Source: Streptomyces sp. CB01201
GTDB taxonomy: Bacteria; Actinomycetota; Actinomycetes; Streptomycetales; Streptomycetaceae
Direction: 5' to 3'
Length of the DNA stretch: 64,000 bases
Assembly (NCBI RefSeq): GCF_002803085.1
Contig: NZ_NNBJ01000001.1
Location: 990,656-1,054,655, forward strand
Of the stretch, positions 58,278 to 64,000 are shown one piece after another. The notes under the pieces were generated by a model. It was not told where the DNA came from, made no database searches, and was given only the letters and a program-made list of their open reading frames with translations. Both the position numbers and the translations under genes were made by a program. Numbering within the stretch: position 1 is the first letter of the stretch; every line of letters starts with the position of its first letter.

Positions 58278-59546
58278 GGCCAACAGGCTCAACCCGCAGG
58301 GTAGTTGGTCAGGTGCTGATCTGGCCTGCCCGTCGGGCCACTTGTCGGGTGCGACCCGCTGGCCGGTGACGCCGTCGAGCTGCCGGGCGAGGAGCTGAGC
58401 GCTCGCCGCCTCGGCGCCGGCTGTCTTTGCCGGCTGCCGTCGCGCGGTGGTCCCGGTGACGGTGACGGTTGCCCGGGGCGGAACGGGGTCCCTCACCGCC
58501 TCGGAAGTGAAACCGATGATGCGACCTGACCTGGTGATCGTGAAGTCGAGCCGCATGGGCATCAGGACGCCCTGACGGTGGCGGCGGTACGTCACCAGGT
58601 ATGCCGCATCCGGTCCGTCATCAAGCGTGCGGACCGTCTGGTCGCTTCCGGCAAGGCTGTCGGGGAAGTGTGTCCGGGCGAAACTGCGGGCGACTCCGCC
58701 CGCCTGGGCGGCGGTCAGCGTCCCGGCGTCACCGTGCTGGTCGGAGGCCGAGGCCCACTCCAGCGTTCGGTCCGGCCACCAGCCCGAAATCGTCCCGCGG
58801 TCCGTCGAAGCGATGATCTTCCATCGGCTCCCGTCCTTCTCCACCTGCGTTCCCGTGGAGCGGGTGCCGGTTCCGAACACCGCCTCCGCCTCGGCCGACA
58901 ACCAGGTGTCGGAGCCCTCGGTGGCATCCACCACGGCTCGTCGGGAGTCGTCGATCGCGACCACATTCACGCCCGTCACCTGGGAGTTGAAGCCGTAGGC
59001 CAGCGCTGCCGAGCCGGCGAGTGCGATGCCCGCGGCCCAGGCGAAGTCGCGGAGCGGTCGACGGAGGGCCCGGCCACCGATCCCGAGCCACACCGCGGCG
59101 CCGCCGACACCCACGAGCGCGCCGATCGAGTTGGCGACGACATCGGTGACGGTGCAGGACCGGCCCAGCGACGTCACGGATTGGATGAACTCGATCAGTC
59201 CGCTGAAGAGCACGAACACGGCCGCCACCGTTGCGGGTCGACGGAACAGCAGCGTGCTCAGGGCGGCCGGGGGGATGAACAGGCCGATGTTGAGAAGAGA
59301 GCTGGACGACGTGAACACGTGCACGGGGAGCCCTGTGTCGCACTGGCCGACGGTCATGCCGGCGGCACCCGGGAGCAAGGTCACCGTGCAGAGGGCCGCC
59401 GTGCAGGTGGCCAGCAGCACAGGCAGGAGCAACGGCCTGTTGCGCGCCCTCGATATGAGGGCCGTGATGCCGGCCAGCACGCCGGCGAGGATCAGAAACG
59501 ACGGGATCAGCCCCGGGACGGCCCCGATGGAAGCTCTGATCACCAT
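58194..59546 (-). CDS. VanZ-like membrane protein with extracytoplasmic domain
   Basis: A 450-residue membrane protein. Four or five helices at the N-terminus form a VanZ-like domain (PSFLILAGVLAGITALISRA; FVLFSGLIEFIQSVTSLGRS, with TVTDVVANSIGALVGV, the family hallmark). After a further helix (AWAAGIALAGSAALAYGF), an outside domain of ~250 residues follows with a repeated YVTYRRHRQ-type strand pattern. The last ~28 codons are read from the strand opposite the end of the Sua5 gene and have no typical structure. VanZ relatives are linked to teicoplanin tolerance, but function here is unknown. Confidence 0.85.
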   Translation of the reverse strand: MVIRASIGAVPGLIPSFLILAGVLAGITALISRARNRPLLLPVLLATCTAALCTVTLLPGAAGMTVGQCDTGLPVHVFTSSSSLLNIGLFIPPAALSTLLFRRPATVAAVFVLFSGLIEFIQSVTSLGRSCTVTDVVANSIGALVGVGGAAVWLGIGGRALRRPLRDFAWAAGIALAGSAALAYGFNSQVTGVNVVAIDDSRRAVVDATEGSDTWLSAEAEAVFGTGTRSTGTQVEKDGSRWKIIASTDRGTISGWWPDRTLEWASASDQHGDAGTLTAAQAGGVARSFARTHFPDSLAGSDQTVRTLDDGPDAAYLVTYRRHRQGVLMPMRLDFTITRSGRIIGFTSEAVRDPVPPRATVTVTGTTARRQPAKTAGAEAASAQLLARQLDGVTGQRVAPDKWPDGQARSAPDQLPCGLSLLALLVGTGPGPRGAAEPVGDRQPQPLLGR

Positions 59547-59811
59547 GTGGCCTTTGCGTGGGGCGCTGTGGTGGGAGGGGAAGAGCCTCCCCAGCCGCAG
59601 CGACTTCCGGAACTAGCACTCCGATCAATCGACGCGCCCATCAAATCACCCCGTGCTCGGCCGCCGTCTCCCACCCTGTAGGAGCCCCAAGTTCCGTTGT
59701 GCGGAGACCAGTTGACTATCATCGCGCCGACGGATGGGGGATTCTGCCGGCTTCCGCAGCCGCCGATGCATGGGTGACCCGCTGCGGCCCCGGCCGGGCG
59801 AGGCGTGTCGA

Positions 59812-60693
59812 TCAGGGCTGGATGTTCTCCAGGTCCTCCAGGAGGCCGGGGTGCTTCGGCTCCCAGCCGAGTGCACGCCTGGTGTGGCTGCTCGACGAGG
59901 GCTGGTCGGCCTCGAAGATCGTGCCGAGCGGGCCGTACGTCTGCGACGGCACCGCTTCGACAGGGAGGCCGAGGCGCCGCCCGATGACCGCGGCGATGTC
60001 CCGCACCCTGTCCCCCTCGTCGGCCACGGCGTGCCAGACGCTGCCCGCTTCCGCCCGTTCCAGGGCGAGCCGGAAAAGGACTGCCGCGTCGAGTGCGTGG
60101 ACGGCCGGCCAGCGTTGTGTGCCGTCGCCCGGGTATCCGGACACGCCGCTCCGGCGTGCGATGTCGGTCAGCAGACCGGCGAATCCACCGGTGCCTTGGT
60201 TGTGGACTGTGCGCGGCAGGCGCACGGCCGTACTCCGGACCCCGCGCGAGGCAAGACCCAGGACGGCCGTGACCGCTCGGCCTCGGCCGCCGACCGGCCC
60301 GTCGGTCGGGGTCGGGTCGGCCTCGGTGGAGGCGCGGCCCGGCGTCTGCGGCGTACCCGAGACGGTCACGAAGGGGCGGTCGCTGCCGACGAGTTCCTCA
60401 CCGAGGGCCGCGAGGGCGGCGCTCTCCTCGGCGACGTTCTTCGCCAGGGCCTCGGGGCTGCTGAAGTCGTTGCCGAAGGCGAGGTGGACGACCCCGTCGG
60501 CCCGAGAGGCGCCGGTCCGGAGTACGTCCAGCTCGGCGAGCGCTCCCCGGAGCGGCTCGGCGCCGGCCGCCTCGGCGGCCCGCGCGGACGCGTCGGAACG
60601 GGCGAGCGCGAGAACGGTGTGGCCGTTGCCGACCAGTTCGGCGACGACCGTGGAGCCGATCAGGCCGGTGGCACCGGTGACGAAGACGCGCAT
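59812..60693 (-). CDS. Extended SDR (NAD-dependent epimerase family)
   Basis: A 293-residue extended SDR: MRVFVTGATGLIGSTVVAEL with GATGLIG cofactor motif, then ALARSDASARAAEAAGAEPL, VVHLAFGND, and GDGTQRWPAVHALDAAVLF typical of the group. The classical YxxxK is not clear, as in many members acting as NAD-dependent reductases or epimerases. GGAGG precedes the ATG at 60693. It is divergent from a TetR gene with which it shares a 22-bp perfect inverted repeat, so it is almost surely the repressor's target. Confidence 0.9.
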   Translation of the reverse strand: MRVFVTGATGLIGSTVVAELVGNGHTVLALARSDASARAAEAAGAEPLRGALAELDVLRTGASRADGVVHLAFGNDFSSPEALAKNVAEESAALAALGEELVGSDRPFVTVSGTPQTPGRASTEADPTPTDGPVGGRGRAVTAVLGLASRGVRSTAVRLPRTVHNQGTGGFAGLLTDIARRSGVSGYPGDGTQRWPAVHALDAAVLFRLALERAEAGSVWHAVADEGDRVRDIAAVIGRRLGLPVEAVPSQTYGPLGTIFEADQPSSSSHTRRALGWEPKHPGLLEDLENIQP

Positions 60694-60711
60694 GATGATC
60701 CTCCATCAAGT

Positions 60712-60765
60712 GATGGGACTCTTGTCCCGTCACACGCTACCAGGTGACGGGACAAGAGTCCCATC
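60712..60765. promoter_or_regulatory. TetR operator: long perfect inverted repeat
   Basis: Arms 60712-60733 and 60744-60765 (22 bases each, 10-base centre) are perfectly complementary. Each arm itself contains the palindrome GGGACTCTTGTCCC or GGGACAAGAGTCCC (60715-60728, 60749-60762; five-base half-sites), so two TetR dimer sites 34 bases apart are present. They lie between the SDR start (60693) and the TetR start (60781), covering the probable promoters of both. Confidence 0.88.
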
Positions 60766-60780
60766 GCATATGCTGGCCTC

Positions 60781-61359
60781 ATGGGTAGGTGGGAGCCAGG
60801 CGCGCGCGAGCGCCTCGTCGTGGCCGCGGTCGACCTGTTCACCGAGCAGGGGTACGACGCCACGACGGTCGCGCAGATCACGGAGCGTGCCGGGGTCACC
60901 AAGAGCACCTTCTTCCGGCACTTCCCCGACAAGCGCGAGCTGCTGGTGGCCGGACAGGAAACGCTGAGCCGGCTGCTGACCGAGGGGATCGCCGAGGCCC
61001 CCGGCCGTGCCACTCCGCTGGAGGCGGTCGCCGCCGGTCTCGAACGCGCGTCGAGCGCGATGGGTCCGATGAACCGAGAGCTCGCCCCGCGCGTGCAGGC
61101 GGCCATCGCCGCGTGCACCGAGCTCCAGGAGCGTGATGCGCTGAAGACCATCAGCCTCGCCGCCGCGATGACGGCAGCCCTGGTCGCCCGCGGACTCCCC
61201 GATCCCACCGCGGCCCTCGCGAGCGAGCTGGGCATCCTCGCGTTCAAGCGCGGATTCGCCGAATGGTCCGACGGCGACGCCGACGGCAAGGACGAGCTCG
61301 CCGGATACGTCCTGGCGGCCCTGGACGAGCTGCGCGCGGCGAGCGCGAAGCTGGGCTGA
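60781..61359 (+). CDS. TetR family regulator
   Basis: A 192-residue regulator: ARERLVVAAVDLFTEQGYDA then TTVAQITERAGVTKSTFFRH and FPDKRELLVAG form the helix-turn-helix, followed by a small helical ligand domain. It is divergent from the extended SDR gene, and the perfect inverted repeat at 60712-60765 is its likely operator; it should repress both genes until a ligand binds. The mRNA may be leaderless, with a TATGCT hexamer six bases before the ATG. Confidence 0.93.
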   Translation: MGRWEPGARERLVVAAVDLFTEQGYDATTVAQITERAGVTKSTFFRHFPDKRELLVAGQETLSRLLTEGIAEAPGRATPLEAVAAGLERASSAMGPMNRELAPRVQAAIAACTELQERDALKTISLAAAMTAALVARGLPDPTAALASELGILAFKRGFAEWSDGDADGKDELAGYVLAALDELRAASAKLG

Positions 61360-61446
61360 CCGGCCGGTCCCACCCGCTCATCGACCGCCTGCCGGGCAGG
61401 CGCCCTCGCTCATCGGCTGAAGGGGGCCGGGGCCGGGGCGGCGGAT

Positions 61447-61887
61447 TCACCGGGCGGGGCGGATCGGGCCCTTCGGTGCCAGTCTTGCCAGATCGGCGAC
61501 GAGTTCGCCGAAGCGGGCCTCGCCCAGTACTTCGCGCCACGCGCTGACGGCATCCCGGGCCGCCTGGTCGGCGGCGCGCGTGGCGGCCCAGCCGGTCGCG
61601 GTCAGTGCCAGCAGGCGGGCGCGGCGGTCGTGCGGGTGCGGATGCCGCTCCACGTATCCCTTACGGACCAGCTCCTCGACCAGCTGGGCGGCCGCCTGCT
61701 TGGTCACCCCCAGGTGTTCGGCCAGGTCGGCCGTGGTGGCACCGCCTGCCGAGATGCGGGCGAAGGCGAAGCCGTGCGCGGGCCTCAGGTCCTCGAACCC
61801 CTGCTGGGAAACGGTGGTGTGGATTTCCTGCACCAGCTGACCGGAAAGAGCCAGCACGAGTGCGGAGAAGACCAGGGCGTCGTCCAT
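61447..61887 (-). CDS. MarR family regulator
   Basis: A 146-residue MarR-type regulator starting MDDALVFSALVLALSGQLVQ, with the winged helix TADLAEHLGVTKQAAAQLVE then ELVRKGYVERHPHPHDRRAR. The ATG at 61887 is favoured over the in-frame codon at 61908, which lies in the operator region. It is divergent from a cupin gene; three CTTGTC half-sites between the two probably bind it. Confidence 0.9.
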   Translation of the reverse strand: MDDALVFSALVLALSGQLVQEIHTTVSQQGFEDLRPAHGFAFARISAGGATTADLAEHLGVTKQAAAQLVEELVRKGYVERHPHPHDRRARLLALTATGWAATRAADQAARDAVSAWREVLGEARFGELVADLARLAPKGPIRPAR

Positions 61888-61912
61888 GGCTTGACTATAG
61901 CTCGTCAATCAG

Positions 61913-61939
61913 CTTGTCTATCAGGACAAGGAACTTGTC
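61913..61939. promoter_or_regulatory. Candidate MarR operator, CTTGTC half-sites
   Basis: CTTGTC (61913-61918) and GACAAG (61925-61930) form an inverted pair with a six-base spacer; a third direct copy CTTGTC lies at 61934-61939. The sites fall in the 69-base gap between the MarR gene (start 61887) and the cupin gene (start 61957). TATAG-containing hexamers on both sides (near 61896 and 61940) could be the divergent -10 boxes. Confidence 0.65.
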
Positions 61940-61956
61940 TATAGAGAGGTGGGGGC

Positions 61957-62331
61957 ATGCCGTTCATACGCAATGAAGAGGCCGTCGCGCACGAGGTTCA
62001 CGGTGGCCGTTTCGTTTCCTATGTTCGTCCGGACACCGGCAGCCGGGACCTCGCCGCCTGGCGCGTCGAGATCCCGGCCGCCATGGTGGCGCCGGTTCAC
62101 GAGATCAGCGAGGAGGAGACGTTCTACGTCCTGAACGGCCGCGTCCGGCTCACCATTGACGGTGAGAGTGCCGAACTCGGCCCGGGGGACGCGGCAGTTG
62201 CACCCGCAGGTTCCGAACTGGCAGTCAGCAATACCACTGACCAGGCCGCCCACATGTGGGTCACCACGCGGGTCGGGCTCACCGCCCGCCTGGCCGACGG
62301 CAGCAGCATGACCCCGCCCTGGGCTCGATAG
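61957..62331 (+). CDS. Cupin-domain protein
   Basis: A 124-residue small cupin. Motif 1 is MVAPVHEISEEETFYVLNGR (His, Glu and Glu as metal ligands) and motif 2 is GDAAVAPAGSELAVSNTTDQ, where the usual His is not present, so metal binding may be incomplete. Small cupins of this kind act as dioxygenases, isomerases or sugar-binding proteins. GAGGTGGGG lies before the ATG. It is divergent from and probably repressed by the MarR protein. Confidence 0.88.
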   Translation: MPFIRNEEAVAHEVHGGRFVSYVRPDTGSRDLAAWRVEIPAAMVAPVHEISEEETFYVLNGRVRLTIDGESAELGPGDAAVAPAGSELAVSNTTDQAAHMWVTTRVGLTARLADGSSMTPPWAR

Positions 62332-62424
62332 TGCGGTGAACGTCGGTGCTGAACGTCGGGCCCGGCCTCACGCATGCAGGGAGCGGGGCGGAAGGGAGCT
62401 GGTAGCTGGACTAGAGTCCTGTTC

Positions 62425-62988
62425 ATGGCGACCCTCGTTCCTGCTCCCTTCGGCGACTTCGACGCTGCCTACCCCGCGCTTGAGGTCTCCGCGGACCTCG
62501 CCGAGCCGGTGGCCGGTGCTCTCACGAAGTGGGGCGCCTCCGATGCGGCCCGAGCGGTTCTCTACGTCGATACCGATCCGGCCAAGGCCGACACCGCCGT
62601 CTTCGCCGAGGCGTACAAGGTCCCGCTCGATGCCTCCGCGAACTGCGTGGTGGTCGCCGCCAAGCGCGGCGGCGAGACCACACTTGCCGCCTGCCTCGCA
62701 CTCGCCGGTACTCGGGTGGACGTGAACAGTGCCGTGCGCAAACACCTCGGCTCGCGCAAGGCGTCCTTCGCGCCGATGGACGTCGCCGTGGCCGAGAGCG
62801 GGATGGAGTACGGGGGCATCACTCCCGTCGGCCTTCCCGCCCGCTGGCCGCTGCTCATCGACGCGGCGGTGGTCGAGACCCCGTTCGTCCTGGTCGGCAG
62901 CGGCCGACGTCGCGGCAAGCTGATCGTCCCGGGCTGGGCGCTGGCACAGCTTCCGGGGGCCGAGGTCCTCCAGGGGCTGGCTCGCTGA
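62425..62988 (+). CDS. YbaK/EbsC family (aminoacyl-tRNA editing-like) protein
   Basis: A 187-residue protein of the YbaK/ProX editing fold: CVVVAAKRGGETTLAACLAL, the helix RKHLGSRKASFAPMDVAVAE (with the catalytic Lys region) and SGMEYGGITPVGLPARWPLL and ends in VGSGRRRGKLIVPG. Relatives deacylate mischarged Cys- or Ala-tRNAPro. A TAGAGT hexamer ends seven bases before the ATG at 62425, so the mRNA is probably leaderless; an in-frame ATG at 62374 is less likely. Confidence 0.92.
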   Translation: MATLVPAPFGDFDAAYPALEVSADLAEPVAGALTKWGASDAARAVLYVDTDPAKADTAVFAEAYKVPLDASANCVVVAAKRGGETTLAACLALAGTRVDVNSAVRKHLGSRKASFAPMDVAVAESGMEYGGITPVGLPARWPLLIDAAVVETPFVLVGSGRRRGKLIVPGWALAQLPGAEVLQGLAR

Positions 62989-63066
62989 ACTCCCCTTCCG
63001 GCTGCCGGCTTGGGCGACGCGTGCCGCGGCTCTCCGGCCCCGGCCAGCTGTCGTAGGGTGCGTCGT

Positions 63067-63534
63067 ATGAGCCCGAGAATCGCTTCCAACACCCCTGTTG
63101 AACGTGCGCAGTTGCTGGAGTTCGTTCGTTCCCGGCACCGCGCGATCCTGCTGACCCGACGTGCTGATGGCGGACCGCAGGGGTCGCCGCTGACCTGCGG
63201 CGTCGATGCCTCTGGGCGTCTGGTGATGTCCACGTACCCCGACCGTGCCAAGACGCGCAACGCCCGCAGGGACGAGCGGGTCAGTGTCATCGTCCTGTCG
63301 GACGAGTGGGACGGGCCGTGGGTGCAGGTGGACGGCACGGCCGAGGTCATCGATGCGCCGGAGTCGGTCGAGCCGTTGGTGGACTACTTCCGCAGCATCA
63401 GCGGCGAGCACCCTGACTGGGCGGAGTACCGCGCGGCAATGCTGAAGCAGGGCAAGTCCTTGATCCGCGTCACGCCGGTGCGCTGGAGCCCGGTGGCGAC
63501 GGGCGGATTCCCGGCGCGGCTGGCTCAGGAGTAG
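63067..63534 (+). CDS. PPOX-class F420-dependent protein
   Basis: A 155-residue split-barrel protein of the PPOX/TIGR03618 type: LLEFVRSRHRAILLTRRADG, GGPQGSPLTCGVDASGRLVM, STYPDRAKTRNARRDERVSV and GPWVQVDGTAEVIDAP. It is a second, more distant relative of the one at 17836. TAGGGT ends seven bases before the ATG, suggesting a leaderless mRNA. F420 or flavin dependence is inferred from family. Confidence 0.92.
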   Translation: MSPRIASNTPVERAQLLEFVRSRHRAILLTRRADGGPQGSPLTCGVDASGRLVMSTYPDRAKTRNARRDERVSVIVLSDEWDGPWVQVDGTAEVIDAPESVEPLVDYFRSISGEHPDWAEYRAAMLKQGKSLIRVTPVRWSPVATGGFPARLAQE

Positions 63535-63646
63535 AGGCTTCCTTCCGCTCTGCCCTGAAGTCTCGGCCGGTCGGCGAACGAGCCCTTGGCCGTGGCCGTG
63601 TGCCCGAGTTCGTGCCGATCGGGATCTCGCTGCGCGGCGGATTCGG

Positions 63647-63689
63647 AATTGGTCTGGACCTTGACAGGTGCAGACCATTCCGCTTGAGT
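63647..63689 (+). promoter_or_regulatory. Promoter with DasR-like operator
   Basis: AATTGGTCTGGACCTT (63647-63662) resembles the DasR responsive element (consensus around TGGTCTAGACCA), and a partial second site GGTGCAGACCATT lies at 63668-63680. A consensus -35 TTGACA (63661-63666), a 17-base spacer and a -10-like TTGAGT (63684-63689) overlap both. Binding of DasR (GntR regulator of N-acetylglucosamine and chitin use) would block the promoter of the gene at 63729. Confidence 0.75.
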
Positions 63690-63728
63690 CTGCCCCGATC
63701 CCACTTGACTCCTTGAAGGAGTGGTCGC

Positions 63729-64000
63729 GTGTCGAGACAACGGCTCATAGCTCTTCTCACCGCGCTGGCGGTCGCGGTAGGACTCGCCCTCACCGTGCCG
63801 CTGGCATCCACGGCCTCCGCGGCCGCCACCTGCGCCGGCGCCTGGAATTCGTCCTCGGTCTACACCGGTGGTACGTCCGCTTCGTACAACAGCCACAACT
63901 GGCAGGCCAAGTGGTGGACTCAGGGCGAGACGCCCGGTGTTGCCACGGTCTGGGCCGATCAGGGGGCCTGCGGCGGTAGTTCGGGCGGTACCGGTGGAAG
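63729..64000 (+). CDS. Secreted chitin-binding protein, probable chitinase (N-terminal part)
   Basis: The gene runs off the right edge. From the GTG at 63729 (GAAGGAG upstream) a signal peptide SRQRLIALLTALAVAVGLAL runs to an ASAAA site. A family 5/12 carbohydrate-binding module follows: CAGAWNSSSVYTGGTSASYN then HNWQAKWWTQGETPGVATVW and the closing Cys in DQGACGG, with the aromatic residues that bind chitin. A Gly/Ser-rich linker begins at the window edge; a GH18 or GH19 catalytic domain is expected beyond. The DasR-like operator supports a chitinase. Confidence 0.85.
   Translation, partial: MSRQRLIALLTALAVAVGLALTVPLASTASAAATCAGAWNSSSVYTGGTSASYNSHNWQAKWWTQGETPGVATVWADQGACGGSSGGTGG

Noticed and set aside
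1..64000. tRNA, rRNA, CRISPR array, insertion sequence, att site or replication origin
   Set aside because: I looked for conserved tRNA arms, regularly spaced repeats, transposase motifs and DnaA boxes and found nothing that met a minimum standard.

Overview
The window is chromosomal DNA from a Streptomyces or very close relative. It is very GC-rich, coding regions have G/C in third codon positions, many genes start with GTG, TTA leucine codons are almost absent, and the families are typical of the genus: F420/PPOX proteins, a LAL-type LuxR regulator, a BldA-type TTA pattern, a DasR-like chitinase operator and a rifamycin-associated element. I see no rRNA, tRNA, CRISPR array, insertion sequence or prophage. 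All calls rest on reading the sequence; no database search was possible.

Left part (1-10.8 kb): an XRE regulator diverges from an aldo/keto reductase; then a GNAT enzyme, a divergent NAD(P)H:quinone-type reductase/TetR pair, and a rifamycin phosphotransferase (rph) downstream of a rifamycin-associated element. A decayed glycosyltransferase start lies between that element and rph. DUF3253, a four-EF-hand protein and a small secreted peptide/Cys-rich protein pair follow.

Middle-left (10.9-35 kb): envelope genes (an NlpC/P60 hydrolase coupled to an unknown protein, small membrane proteins), a RelA/SpoT-type HD hydrolase, AraC-VOC and PPOX genes, a choline-to-glycine-betaine operon (aldehyde dehydrogenase, APC permease, GMC oxidoreductase), a 921-residue LAL regulator, a large membrane protein, a broken NUDIX gene, and a divergent esterase/MarR pair.

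Centre (35.5-47.9 kb): the most unusual part is an eight-gene, mostly overlapping operon that looks like a biosynthetic gene cluster I cannot match to a known product. It encodes an adenylation domain fused to an aldehyde-dehydrogenase-like reductase, a ThDP carboligase-like enzyme with Gln at the usual catalytic Glu, a ketosynthase, an NRPS condensation protein retaining only an adenylation C-terminal subdomain and a carrier-like tail without the serine, a PLP alpha-oxoamine synthase, an acyl carrier protein, an SDR and an MFS exporter. Four TTA codons in two of these genes suggest developmental (bldA) control. A plausible logic is carboxylate activation and reduction to an aldehyde, C-C bond formation by the ThDP enzyme and/or ketosynthase, release of an ACP-bound acyl chain as an alpha-aminoketone, amide formation by the condensation domain, ketone reduction and export.

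Right part (47.9-64 kb): hydrolase, PH-like and maltokinase-cap proteins, two GNATs, a TetR/siderophore-interacting protein pair with repeated operators followed by a short UvrA paralogue, Sua5, a VanZ-like protein overlapping Sua5 antisense, an SDR/TetR pair sharing a long perfect inverted repeat, a MarR/cupin pair, YbaK, a PPOX protein, and the start of a chitin-binding secreted protein, probably a chitinase, with a DasR-like site on its promoter.
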